Shown: in pieces, positions 1 to 8,794 of the stretch
Numbering within the stretch: the first letter of the stretch is position 1
How the letters are laid out: every line of letters begins with the position of its first letter
Source of the DNA: JBFAPK01 sp040676675
GTDB taxonomy: Bacteria > Actinomycetota > Actinomycetes > Mycobacteriales > Micromonosporaceae
Assembly: GCF_040676675.1 (NCBI RefSeq)
Contig: NZ_JBFAPK010000007.1
Location: forward strand, 1 to 64,000
DNA: 64,000 bases
Direction: 5' to 3'
Made by a program: the position numbers and the translations under genes
Notes under the pieces: model-generated
Databases searched by the model: none
What the model was told of the DNA's origin: nothing
What the model saw: the letters and a program-made list of their open reading frames with translations, nothing else

Positions 1-48
1 TAGGGCAAATCGTCGCTAGTGGATATCCACTAGCGACGATTTGCCCTA
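1..48. repeat. Perfect 48-bp palindrome (24-bp arms, no spacer)
   Basis: Bases 1-24 are the exact reverse complement of bases 25-48, and the centre is GATATC. The element starts at the window edge, so it could extend further left. It lies 31 bp past the stop of the leftward ABC permease gene. It may therefore act as that operon's terminator, although there is no loop and no clear T tract. A dispersed palindromic repeat or a dimeric regulator site are alternatives. Confidence 0.85.
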
Positions 49-79
49 GATCGACGAAAAGGGGGCGGGTGGCGGAGGG

Positions 80-976
80 TCAGCTGGTGACGTCCTTGCG
101 GGTGAAGCGCCAGAACGCCAGCGCCCAGAAGAACGTGGCGTACGAGATGGCCGAGATGCAGCCCTTCACCACGTCGTCGGTCTGGATCGGGGTCGAGAGC
201 AGCCCCAGCCACGCCGAGCTGTAGTGCGTCGGCAGGAAGTCGCGGAGCACCCCGAGCGCGGTGATCTGGTCCAGGATGCTGGAGAGGATCCAGAGCAGCA
301 CGGCACCGCCGACCGCGCCCAGTGCCGCGTCCGTCGTCACCGACAGCAGGAACGCCAGGCCGGCCACGACCAGCAGGACGACCGCGAGGTAGCCGAGCAC
401 GCCGAGCAGCCGCAGCAGGCCGGTACCGGGGTCGAGCTGGGCGGCGACCGTGCTCTGCAACGGGTGCCAGCCGTACCGGAGCGTGCCGGCGAGCAGCGCG
501 GTCCCGGCGAGCAGCAGCAGGGCCAGCCCCGAGTACGCCAGCGCGACGACCAGCTTCACGGCCAGCAGCCGCGCCCGGGGCACCGGTACGGCCAGCAGGT
601 AGCGCAGGCTCCCCCAGCTCGCCTCGCTCGCCACCGTGTCCCCGCAGAACAGCGCCACCACCACGACCAGCAGGAACGAGGCGGAGACGAAGATGCTGAA
701 GAGCATGAAGTTGAGCCCGCCGGCGGTGGCGAGGTCGATCAGGCTGGAGAACTGCCCGCCGCCGTCGCCGTCGTCGCCGCCCCGGTCGAACTGGAACGCG
801 ATCAGGATGATCACCGGCAGCAGCACCATGAAACCCAGCGCGAGCTGGGTACGCCGCCGCGACGCCTGCCGGCGCCACTCCGAGCCGATGGAGAGGGTGG
901 CCCGGGGCCGGTAGCCGGGCGCCGCGCCCGCCCGCTCCAGCGCACTGGCCGCGCTCGACACCCGCGTGCTCGCCAT
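80..976 (-). CDS. ABC-2 type transporter permease
   Basis: 298-residue integral membrane protein, the likely permease of an ABC exporter. A cytoplasmic N-terminus of about 45 residues precedes TM1 (LALGFMVLLPVIILIAF). A Gly/Asp-rich outer loop (DRGGDDGDGGG) and several further hydrophobic segments follow, the pattern of the ABC-2/NatB group. Its ATG overlaps the stop of the upstream hydrolase-ATPase gene by ATGA (position 976), so the two are translationally coupled. The ATPase domain of that gene is the obvious partner. The substrate is unknown. Confidence 0.85.
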   Translation of the reverse strand: MASTRVSSAASALERAGAAPGYRPRATLSIGSEWRRQASRRRTQLALGFMVLLPVIILIAFQFDRGGDDGDGGGQFSSLIDLATAGGLNFMLFSIFVSASFLLVVVVALFCGDTVASEASWGSLRYLLAVPVPRARLLAVKLVVALAYSGLALLLLAGTALLAGTLRYGWHPLQSTVAAQLDPGTGLLRLLGVLGYLAVVLLVVAGLAFLLSVTTDAALGAVGGAVLLWILSSILDQITALGVLRDFLPTHYSSAWLGLLSTPIQTDDVVKGCISAISYATFFWALAFWRFTRKDVTS

Positions 977-3777
977 CACCGGTCCCCGCTTCCCCGAGAG
1001 TTCTCGCCGACCAGGGCGAGGAACGCGTCCTCCAGGCGGCGCCGGGGCACCACCCGGTCCACCCCGATGCCGGCCCGGACCAGCTCCGCCACCACCTCGC
1101 TGCGGGCGGTGCCGTCGACGTCCACGACCAGCCCGCCGTTCTCGCCGGACGGCAGGACCCGTACGCCGGCCAGCCGGCCGAGCACCTCGCGCGCGGCGGT
1201 CGGGTCGGAGACGTCGAACTGCACGCTCGGGGACTCGCCCACGATCTCGCCCACCTCGCCGGCGGCGACGATCCGGCCCTTGTTCACCACCACCGCGTGG
1301 GTGCAGGTCTGTTCCACCTCGGCCAGCAGGTGGCTGGAGACCAGCACGGCCCGCCCGTCTGTGGCGTACCGCTTGAGCACCCGGCGCATCTCGGCGATCT
1401 GGGGCGGGTCGAGCCCGTCCGTCGGCTCGTCGAGCACCAGCAGCTCGGGCAGGCCGAGCATGGCCTGCGCGATCGCCAGCCGCTGCCGCATGCCGTGCGA
1501 GTACTTGCGCGTCCTCCGGTGCACCGAGTCGCCCAGACCGGCGATCTCCAGCGCCTCCTCGAAGTGCGCGTCCTCCTCGGGGCGGCCGGTCGCCCGCCAG
1601 TACGCGCGCAGGTTCTCCAGCCCGGAGAGGTGCGGCAGGAACCCGGGCCCCTCGACCAGCGCACCGATCCGGGAGAGCACCGGCGAGCCCGGTACCAGCC
1701 GGTGCCCGAAGACGTAGATCTCGCCCGCGCTGGGCTGGGTCAGCCCCATCAGCACCCGCAGCGTCGTGGTCTTGCCGGCGCCGTTCGGCCCGAGCAGGCC
1801 CACCACCTGGCCGCGGTGCACCTCGAAGTCCACGTTGGAGACCGCGACGAAGCCGTCCGCGTACTCCTTGCGCAGCTGGCGCACGACCAGCGGCGTCTGG
1901 GCGTACGCCTCGGTCACCGAGGTGTCGTGCCGGCGCTGCCGGCGGCGCACCACCGCGACGACGACCACCAGCCCGAGCACGATGGCGGCGAGCAGCCCGG
2001 CGAGCACCCAGCGCCAGATCGCGGCGGCGGTGGGGATCGGGGCGCCCGCCACCAGCGGCAGCGTCACCGCGTCCGAGCCGAGCGCCACGGCGTAGACGGT
2101 CGGCTCGACCGGCGTGCTGAACGCCTGGTCGGAGCTGGCCACCACGATCCGCACCCGGTGCCCCGGCTCGATCCGGCGCACGATCGCCGGCAGGGTGACC
2201 CGTACCGGGGTGGCGGCGGCGAGGTCGGCCGGCAGGCCGGTGAGGCGTACCGGGGCGACCAGGCCGTTGGTGAGCGTGGCCGCACCCTGCGGGTCGACGT
2301 CGTAGAGCTTGACGAAGAGCACGGCCTCGCCGGTCGGGGAGGCGGCCCGGATCTCCACGGCCGGCGCGCCGACCACGTCCACCGCGCCGGTCAGCGGCGC
2401 GGAGTCGAAGCGGGCGGCCTGACCGGGTACGTCGCCGGCGACGCCGAGCGCGCCGCTCGCGCCCGCGACCGCGCCGAGCGCCCCGGCCAGCGGTACCGAC
2501 GAGATGGCCGCGGGGTTGCCGGCCGGCGGGTTGGCGATCCGCTGCGGCGGCCCGGCGACCGGCACCGTACGGGTCGTCGTGCCGCCCAGCCCGGGGTAGT
2601 CGGCGCGCTGGTAGCCGGTGGCGACGAGGCCCCGTTCGAGCGCGTCGATGCCGGCGATCCGGGACCAGGTGAAGCTGCGCTCCGGCGCGTTGCCGTTGCC
2701 CTTGACGTAGTGGTCGAGCCACTGGGCGGTGAGGAACCGCGTCCGATCCTGGTCGCTGGCCGGTCCGCTGCCGCCGTCGTGCCCGCCGGTGAACCAGGCG
2801 ACCCGCACCGGCGTGCCGGTCGCCGCGATCCCCCGGGCGTTGGCGTCGGCCTCGGAGAGCGGGAAGAGGGTGTCCGCCTCGCCCTGGATCAGCAGCGTCG
2901 GCGCCATGATCTTGTCGAGCACCCCGGCCGGGCTGGACCGGCGCAACAGCGCCACCGCCTCCTCGGTGCCCCGCCCGCCGGTGGCCAGCCGCAGGTACGC
3001 GTCGCAGAGGTCGGCGGCGAAGCGCCCGCAGGCCGGGTCGGGCGGCGCGCCCGGGGCGGCGGCGATCGGCGGGACGGCACCGGGAGCGGCGGAGCCGCCG
3101 CTGCCGAAGAAAAGGCCGGCCCAGCCCTTCTTGAAGACCCCGTCCAGCGGCGGCCGGCCGGTCGACTCGGGCAGGAACGACCGGGAGAGGTCGTTCCAGG
3201 TGATCATCGGCACGATGGCGTCGACCCGGTGGTCCTGCGCCGCCAGCAGCAACGCCAGGCCACCGCCGTACGAGCCGCCGACGACGCCGACCCGCGGGTC
3301 ACCGGCGGCGTCGGTACGGATCTCCGGCCGGGCCGCGAGCCAGTCGAGCAGCCGGGACGCGTCACGTACCTCGTAGTCCGGGTTGTCCAGGTGGATCTCC
3401 CCGCCGCTGCGCCCGAAGCCGCGGGCCGTGTACGCCAGCACCGCGTACCCGAGCCCGGCCAGCTCCTCGGCGTCGGAGCGGACCGAGTCCTTGGTGCCGC
3501 CGAAGCCGTGCGCGAGCAGCACCGCCGGCACCGGTCGGGACGCCGACGCGCCGTCGGGCCGGTAGTACGCGGTGTCCAGGTCGACCGGCTGGTCCCCGGC
3601 CGGCCCCGAGCGGACCGTGACGACCTGCTGCTGCACGCGGAAGCCGCGCCGCTCGGGCCAGACCACCCAGACCACGGCCCCGGCGAGCAGGGTGGTCACC
3701 ACCGCGGCGGTGACGATCCGGCGTCGGGTCATCCGGGGCAGGGCACGGCGAAGCCGCGCCGGCGGCGACGAAGGCAT
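976..3777 (-). CDS. Alpha/beta hydrolase (CocE/S15-like) fused to ABC transporter ATPase
   Basis: 933 residues in one frame. An N-terminal membrane anchor (about 21-40) is followed by an S15/CocE-type alpha/beta hydrolase. It has the nucleophile elbow GGSYGG (Ser about 169), an acid in QGEADTLFP and a His in TGGHDGG. A C-terminal jelly-roll-like region as in X-Pro dipeptidyl peptidases comes next, then a second TM helix (about 587-610). The last part is a complete ABC ATPase with Walker A GPNGAGKTTT, signature YSHGMRQRLAIAQ and Walker B LLVLDEPTDGLDP. This implies an outside hydrolase and an inside ATPase, one TM helix apart. ATG at 3777; an alternative ATG lies 15 codons in. It is coupled to the permease downstream. 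The hydrolase substrate is unknown. Confidence 0.85.
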   Translation of the reverse strand: MPSSPPARLRRALPRMTRRRIVTAAVVTTLLAGAVVWVVWPERRGFRVQQQVVTVRSGPAGDQPVDLDTAYYRPDGASASRPVPAVLLAHGFGGTKDSVRSDAEELAGLGYAVLAYTARGFGRSGGEIHLDNPDYEVRDASRLLDWLAARPEIRTDAAGDPRVGVVGGSYGGGLALLLAAQDHRVDAIVPMITWNDLSRSFLPESTGRPPLDGVFKKGWAGLFFGSGGSAAPGAVPPIAAAPGAPPDPACGRFAADLCDAYLRLATGGRGTEEAVALLRRSSPAGVLDKIMAPTLLIQGEADTLFPLSEADANARGIAATGTPVRVAWFTGGHDGGSGPASDQDRTRFLTAQWLDHYVKGNGNAPERSFTWSRIAGIDALERGLVATGYQRADYPGLGGTTTRTVPVAGPPQRIANPPAGNPAAISSVPLAGALGAVAGASGALGVAGDVPGQAARFDSAPLTGAVDVVGAPAVEIRAASPTGEAVLFVKLYDVDPQGAATLTNGLVAPVRLTGLPADLAAATPVRVTLPAIVRRIEPGHRVRIVVASSDQAFSTPVEPTVYAVALGSDAVTLPLVAGAPIPTAAAIWRWVLAGLLAAIVLGLVVVVAVVRRRQRRHDTSVTEAYAQTPLVVRQLRKEYADGFVAVSNVDFEVHRGQVVGLLGPNGAGKTTTLRVLMGLTQPSAGEIYVFGHRLVPGSPVLSRIGALVEGPGFLPHLSGLENLRAYWRATGRPEEDAHFEEALEIAGLGDSVHRRTRKYSHGMRQRLAIAQAMLGLPELLVLDEPTDGLDPPQIAEMRRVLKRYATDGRAVLVSSHLLAEVEQTCTHAVVVNKGRIVAAGEVGEIVGESPSVQFDVSDPTAAREVLGRLAGVRVLPSGENGGLVVDVDGTARSEVVAELVRAGIGVDRVVPRRRLEDAFLALVGENSRGSGDR

Positions 3778-4161
3778 GGACTCACCGTACGGGCCGCATC
3801 CTGTGCGATGGCTGAGATCCGCTCACGACGGATCGTCCGTACGGTCGCCCGGCCGGCCCGATCGGCGCGACGGTGGCGGTCGTCCCGTCGATCTTGTCGG
3901 AGCTCGGGCCGGATGCGTTCGCATCCTGAGTAAACCGATCTTCCGTCCCATACCGCCTAATAGACATATCTCCCTCCCCACTCAAATACCCACAGTGGCT
4001 ACTCAATCGACGCCACGTCGTGATCGCGTAACTGACGTGAAACTGACCGCTCGTAATGGATTGCCCAGCGCAGCGGTCCGATAGTTTTCCGGTCCGGTGC
4101 ACGGGAGCGCCGCCGCCCGGGGGCGGACGTGCTCCCCCGCCCCGACCCGAGGAGATGATCG
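3778..4161. promoter_or_regulatory. Divergent intergenic region upstream of the hydrolase-ATPase gene and the conservon operon
   Basis: 384 bp between divergent genes, clearly poorer in GC than its surroundings around 3930-4040, as expected for promoters. A good ribosome binding site (GAGGAG, about 4149-4154) precedes the ATG at 4162. I could not assign -35/-10 boxes with confidence. An open frame on the minus strand (3782-4102) lacks the third-position GC bias of real genes here and was not called. Confidence 0.5.
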
Positions 4162-5502
4162 ATGACGATCCCCGCGCAGCGGGCCCGCCGCTGGCCGGAC
4201 ACGCTGGGCCTCGCCCTGCCCCTACTGCTCGCGGTGGCCCTGCTGGTGCCGGTGGCGGTCCTCTTCCTCCAGGCCAGACAGACGACGGACGCGGACCGCG
4301 CCTTCGCGCAGCGGGAACGGCACGGCGTGGAGTACCTGCGCGCGCTCGGTCCGGTCACCGTCGCCCTGGTGGACGCCGAGTCGGCCACCGTGGCCGGCCG
4401 CACCGTGCCGGGCGAGGAGCTGAGCCGCGCGGTGGCGGAGATGACCACGGTGGACACCCGCCTCGGTGGCGAGCTGCGGGCCCGGGACCGCTGGGCCGGG
4501 CTCCGGGCGAAGATCGAGGCGCTGCCCCAGCGCGGGCCCGGCACGCCGGATGCCGCGCTGACCGCGTACAGCGAGGTCACCGACCTGCTGCTGGAGCTCT
4601 ACGGCAAGGTACGGGAATTCTCCGGACTGGCCCGCGACCCGGTCGCCGACTCGTACTACCTCCAGGACAGCGCGGGCGAGGAGCTGCCCGAGTCGCTGGT
4701 CGCCATCGGCCGCCTCGCCGACCTCGCCGTACTCGCGTCGCACCGGCGCGACGCCGAGCGCGACCGCACCATAGCCGACCTCGGCGCGGCCCGCTCCGCC
4801 GCGCTCTCGCCCGCCGACGACCTGGTCGACGACCTGCTCGCGGCGGTGGAGCAGACGGAGGCCGGCAACCTGGGCAGCAACCTGCTCAGCCAGGTCGACG
4901 CCTTCCAGCGGGCCATGGAGACGCTCGGCGCGGCCACCGTCGTCACCGCGCCGGCCGGCGGCGGGCCCACCGGCGGCGGCAGCGGAAAGCCGGCCGGCTC
5001 CGACGACGATCCGGCCGGTTCGGGGAACGGGACCGACGACGCCGGGCCGGTGGTGGACGTCGCCAAGATCGGCGAGGCCCGCACCAGCGCGCAGACCGCG
5101 GCCGTCGCGCTCTCCTCGCTGGTCTTCGCCGAGCTGGACGTGCGGCTCACCGCCCGCGTCGCGGACCTGGACGGCAAGCAGCGGCTCGCGCTCGGCATCA
5201 CGGCGCTGGCGGTACTGCTCGCGCTCGCCGCGGTCTCCGTCGCGCTGCTGGGTACCCGGCGCCGCGCGCCGCGCGCGGGTCACGGCGGCACGGGCCCGGG
5301 CACCGGGATCACGGGCCTGAGCGACGGCGGCGTGGGCCCGGCCGGCGGCGGCACGGCGACGGTGGCCGAGGATCCGGTGGGAGGCGCGAACCGGCCGTTC
5401 GTCGAACCGGCCGGCCGGGGTAGCCGCCCCGAGCCGTCGACGGCCGGTGCCGGCACGCCGGGCGGCTCCGGGCACTGGGGACGGTCAGATGCTGCTCGGT
5501 AG
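4162..5502 (+). CDS. Two-TM membrane protein with extracytoplasmic helical domain, first gene of the conservon operon
   Basis: 446 residues. TM1 (about 15-36) and TM2 (about 350-372, LALGITALAVLLALAAVSV) bracket an Ala/Leu/Glu-rich, mostly helical outer region of about 310 residues, like the ligand-binding bundle of a sensor. A low-complexity Gly/Pro tail follows inside. No catalytic or output domain is seen. The 3' end overlaps the start of the sensor kinase gene by 14 nt, so the two are co-translated. This suggests a co-sensor or accessory protein for the kinase, which is inference. I do not recognise a named family. Confidence 0.75.
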   Translation: MTIPAQRARRWPDTLGLALPLLLAVALLVPVAVLFLQARQTTDADRAFAQRERHGVEYLRALGPVTVALVDAESATVAGRTVPGEELSRAVAEMTTVDTRLGGELRARDRWAGLRAKIEALPQRGPGTPDAALTAYSEVTDLLLELYGKVREFSGLARDPVADSYYLQDSAGEELPESLVAIGRLADLAVLASHRRDAERDRTIADLGAARSAALSPADDLVDDLLAAVEQTEAGNLGSNLLSQVDAFQRAMETLGAATVVTAPAGGGPTGGGSGKPAGSDDDPAGSGNGTDDAGPVVDVAKIGEARTSAQTAAVALSSLVFAELDVRLTARVADLDGKQRLALGITALAVLLALAAVSVALLGTRRRAPRAGHGGTGPGTGITGLSDGGVGPAGGGTATVAEDPVGGANRPFVEPAGRGSRPEPSTAGAGTPGGSGHWGRSDAAR

Positions 5503-8299
5503 GCTGCGCATCCGCGGCAAGCTCGCCGTCCTCATCATCATCCCGCTGCTCAGCACGGCCGCGCTCGCCGTGCCCGTGGTGGCCGAGCGGATCGACGCCG
5601 CCAGCCGGGCGGACCGCACCGCCGCCGCCGTACGCACGGCGGGGTTGGTCGGCACCGTGGTGCAGGAGATGCAGGAGGAACGCCTCCTCTCGGTCGGCTA
5701 CCTGCTCGGCGTCGCCGACCGCCCGGCCCTGGTACGCCAGACCGCGACCGTGACGGACCGGATCGGCGACCTGCGCGCGGAGCTGGGCGCCGCCCTGCCC
5801 ACCCCGGTCGCGGAGGCGCTCGACGGCGTACAGGCCCTCACCGACGTACGGGCCGGGGTGCTCGCCCGCAAGGCCACCCCCGACCAGGTCATGGCCGCCT
5901 TCGAGCCGGTCGTCGGCGCGCTCCTCGACTCACCCCGGCTGCTGGACTCCGCGGACACGGCCACCCGGGCCGGGCGGCAGCTCGTCGCGCTCGACGCGGT
6001 GCTGCACACCGACGAGCAGATCAGCGTCAGCGGTACGTTGATCGTGCTGGTGGTCGCCACCCGCAGCCAGCCGGCCAGCATGCGCTTCATCGCCAGCATG
6101 GCGCAGCTGCGGGTGGTGCTCGACCGGTTCAGCGCCTTCGCCACCGACGAGCAGAACGCCCTCTACACGCTGGTCAACGAGGCGGTCATCGCCCGGACCA
6201 ACAAGAACTTCCTGGAGGTCGGCGAGGTCAACCCGGCCGCCGCCGTCGCCGGGCTCTCGGTCGCCTCGCTCTTCCCGGCCGTCTCCTCCCTCGGCACGCT
6301 CGGCCAGTTCGTGGAGAAGAAGGTCATCTCCGACATCCTCCGGGACGTCACCGAGCAGCAGCGGCGGGCGCTCGGCACCGCCTACACGGTCGGGGCGCTG
6401 GTGCTGCTGGTGCTGCTCGTGGTCGTCGCGCTCAGCGTCGCGGTGGCCCGTACGGTGGCCCGCCCGCTGACCCGGCTGACCGGCTCCGCCGACCGGGTGG
6501 CCCGGCTCACCGAGGCGGAGCTGGTACGCGTCGCCGACGACGAGACCGAGTCGCCGAACCCGATCCGCCTGGACCCGGTCGACGTGGCGGCCCGGGACGA
6601 AATCGGCGATCTCGCCCGCGCCTTCGACCGGGTGCAGAGCACGGCGGGACGGCTGGTCGAGCGGCAGGCCGCCAGCCGGCGCAACGTGGCGCAGATGTTC
6701 GGCCACGTCGGCCGGCGTACCCAGAACCTGGTCGGCCGGCAGATCGCGCTGATCGACCGGCTGGAGCAGCGGGAGACCGATCCGAGCCGGTTGCAGCACC
6801 TGTACCGGTTGGACCACGTCTCCAGCCGGCTGCGCCGCAACGCCAGCAGCCTGGTCGTCCTCTCCGGCTCGGCCGGCTCCGACGGGCACGTGGCCCCGCT
6901 GCCGCTCGGCGACGTGGTCCGGCTCGCGCTCGGCGAGATCGAGGACTACACCCGGGTGGACGTCCAGGTCCAGACCGACGTCTCGGTGGTACCCGCCGTC
7001 ATCGGCGACCTCGTGCTCGCCCTCGCCGAGCTGATGGAGAACGGGACCAGCTTCTCGCCCCCGCACACCCGCGTCACGGTCTCCTCGCGCAGCGTCCCGG
7101 AGGGGGTACGCGTGCTGCTGGTGGATCACGGCATCGGCATGTCGCCCGAGCGGCTGGCCGAGGAGAACGCCCGACTGACCCGGCGCGAGCGGCTCGATCT
7201 CGCCCCGACGGAACTGCTCGGACTCTTCGTCGTGGGCCGGCTGGCCCGGCGGCACGGCTGGCGGGTCGCCCTCTCGGCGACCCCGGGCGGCGGCGTCACC
7301 GCGCACCTGGAACTCGACTCGCGGCTGCTGGTCAGCACGCCGGCCGGGCCGCCGGCGGCGGCGCGGACCGCGCCCGCCCCGCTGCCCGTCGAACCGGTCG
7401 GGCCGGGCGAACCGAAGGGCGGCGGGCGCGCCCCGACCGGGCTGACCCCGGACGAGGTGGCGGTCGACCCGAAGCTGCTCAACCGCGCGAAGCGCTCGGT
7501 GGCCTCCGGTCCGCAGTGGAACGCCTTCGCACCGCAGCCCGGCCCGGCCGGTCCCAGCGGGCCGGGTGGCGGCTCGGCCGCTCCCGCCGGCCCGGCCGGT
7601 CCCAGCGGGCCGGGTGGCGGCTCGGCCGCTCTCTCCGGCACCGCCGGGAACGTCCGGCCGATCCGGCAGCGGGTACCGGGCGCGCAACTGCCGCTGACCG
7701 CCCAGCCCGGCCCCGGCGCTCCCGGCGCGGATCCGGGTACCGGCCCGGGCGCCGACGTCGCCCCCGGGCCCGGTGATCCGGACGCGGTACGCGCCCTGGT
7801 CGAGGCGTTCGAGTCCGGCGTGCGGCGGGCCGCGGGCGGGCCGGTCGCGCCGACCTCGCCCGCCGCGCCGACGCCTGACGCCCCGGTGCCGGCGCCGCCC
7901 GCGCCGCCGCCGGCCCCTGCCCCGTCCGTCCTCGCCCCGCCGGTGCCCACCGCACCGGCCCCTACCGGAACGACGTCGGCCCCGGCCGGCACACTGGCGA
8001 CGTCCACCGGAGCGCCGTCGAACCCCACCGGGAGAGCGGCGGTGCGGACCGGAACACCGCCGGCGTCCCTCGGGATCGCGGTGGCACCCGCCGGGTCGGC
8101 CAGACCCCCGCTGACCCGGCGAGTACCGGGCGCCAACCTCAGCGTCCCCGCCGCAGCCCCGCCGCCCGACCGCACGGGGCAGCGACCCGAGGACCCGGAC
8201 GAGGTCCGTCGCCAGATCACGCAGTTCGAGGCGGGCATCGAGCGCGCCCTGCGTGAGGCAAGTCCGAATCACGGCCACGAAGAGGGATCACCACGATGA
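5489..8299 (+). CDS. cvnA: Conservon sensor histidine kinase-like protein (CvnA type, NIT sensing domain)
   Basis: 936 residues from the ATG at 5489; an upstream GTG in the same frame is less likely. A TM helix near the N-terminus precedes an extracytoplasmic region resembling the nitrate/nitrite-sensing (NIT) domain, and a second TM lies around residue 310. A HAMP-like segment follows, then a dimerisation segment with LDHVSSRLRRN, and an HATPase domain with N box ELMENGTSFSPP and G box VDHGIGMSPERL. The C-terminal 300 residues are Pro/Ala/Gly-rich and probably disordered, with a 16-residue tandem repeat. Conservon kinases signal to the roadblock/DUF742/GTPase proteins encoded next. The stop overlaps cvnB by ATGA. 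Confidence 0.9.
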   Translation: MLLGRLRIRGKLAVLIIIPLLSTAALAVPVVAERIDAASRADRTAAAVRTAGLVGTVVQEMQEERLLSVGYLLGVADRPALVRQTATVTDRIGDLRAELGAALPTPVAEALDGVQALTDVRAGVLARKATPDQVMAAFEPVVGALLDSPRLLDSADTATRAGRQLVALDAVLHTDEQISVSGTLIVLVVATRSQPASMRFIASMAQLRVVLDRFSAFATDEQNALYTLVNEAVIARTNKNFLEVGEVNPAAAVAGLSVASLFPAVSSLGTLGQFVEKKVISDILRDVTEQQRRALGTAYTVGALVLLVLLVVVALSVAVARTVARPLTRLTGSADRVARLTEAELVRVADDETESPNPIRLDPVDVAARDEIGDLARAFDRVQSTAGRLVERQAASRRNVAQMFGHVGRRTQNLVGRQIALIDRLEQRETDPSRLQHLYRLDHVSSRLRRNASSLVVLSGSAGSDGHVAPLPLGDVVRLALGEIEDYTRVDVQVQTDVSVVPAVIGDLVLALAELMENGTSFSPPHTRVTVSSRSVPEGVRVLLVDHGIGMSPERLAEENARLTRRERLDLAPTELLGLFVVGRLARRHGWRVALSATPGGGVTAHLELDSRLLVSTPAGPPAAARTAPAPLPVEPVGPGEPKGGGRAPTGLTPDEVAVDPKLLNRAKRSVASGPQWNAFAPQPGPAGPSGPGGGSAAPAGPAGPSGPGGGSAALSGTAGNVRPIRQRVPGAQLPLTAQPGPGAPGADPGTGPGADVAPGPGDPDAVRALVEAFESGVRRAAGGPVAPTSPAAPTPDAPVPAPPAPPPAPAPSVLAPPVPTAPAPTGTTSAPAGTLATSTGAPSNPTGRAAVRTGTPPASLGIAVAPAGSARPPLTRRVPGANLSVPAAAPPPDRTGQRPEDPDEVRRQITQFEAGIERALREASPNHGHEEGSPR
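7541..7630 (+). repeat. 48-bp tandem repeat inside cvnA
   Basis: Two head-to-tail copies of a 48-bp unit begin at 7541 and 7589. The first 42 bp of the second copy are identical to the first. They encode two copies of a Gly/Pro/Ala-rich 16-residue unit (GPAGPSGPGGGSA core) in the disordered tail, so the copy number can change without a frameshift. Confidence 0.9.
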
Positions 8300-8772
8300 G
8301 CAGCCCCTTCCTCCACGACAACACCGAGCAGAACCCGAACGGGGGTGGCGCCGACGGTCTCAGCCCGGAGGCCAGGACCTTCAACTGGCTGCTCGACGCG
8401 TTCACGACGAACACCGCCGGGGTGCTGGAGGCGATCGCGGTCTCGTCGGACGGCCTGCTGATGGCCATGTCGGCGATCAAGGACCGGTCGAACGCGGAAC
8501 GGCTGGCCGCCGTCGTCTCCGGCATGACCAGCCTGGCCGGCGGTGCCGCCAACTGGTACTCGCTGGGGGCGCTGAACCGGGTGGTCATCGACATGACCGA
8601 CGGCTACCTCCTGATCACCTCGATCAGCAGTGGCTCCGTGCTCGGCGTGGTCGCCGACCGGTCGGCCAACCTCGGCACGGTCGCGTACGAGATGACGCTC
8701 TTCGCCACCCGCGCCGGCGCCGCCCTCACCCCTCGCCTCATCGTCGAGTTGAAGAACTCCGTCCAGGCCTGA
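8296..8772 (+). CDS. cvnB: Roadblock/LC7 domain protein (CvnB type)
   Basis: 158 residues; the size and the LNWLLDAF-like start, together with the VSSDGLLMAMS and GYLLITSIS strands, match the roadblock/LC7 proteins of actinomycete conservons. In that family CvnB binds the sensor kinase and the GTPase and is thought to regulate nucleotide exchange or hydrolysis at the membrane. It is coupled to cvnA by a 4-nt overlap and followed 22 nt later by the DUF742 gene. The N-terminal 25 residues are polar and probably flexible. Confidence 0.92.
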   Translation: MSSPFLHDNTEQNPNGGGADGLSPEARTFNWLLDAFTTNTAGVLEAIAVSSDGLLMAMSAIKDRSNAERLAAVVSGMTSLAGGAANWYSLGALNRVVIDMTDGYLLITSISSGSVLGVVADRSANLGTVAYEMTLFATRAGAALTPRLIVELKNSVQA

Positions 8773-8794
8773 CCGAGCCGACCGAGGAGACGCC

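Noticed and set aside
3782..4102. Open frame of about 106 codons on the minus strand in the intergenic region before the conservon operon
   Set aside because: Lower GC, no third-position GC bias, no family resemblance, and it fills the space where two divergent promoters must lie.
4222..5475. Long antisense open frames opposite the first conservon gene and many other genes
   Set aside because: Composition is Arg/Gly/Pro/Ala-rich with no domains, as expected for shadow frames of 74% GC coding sequence.
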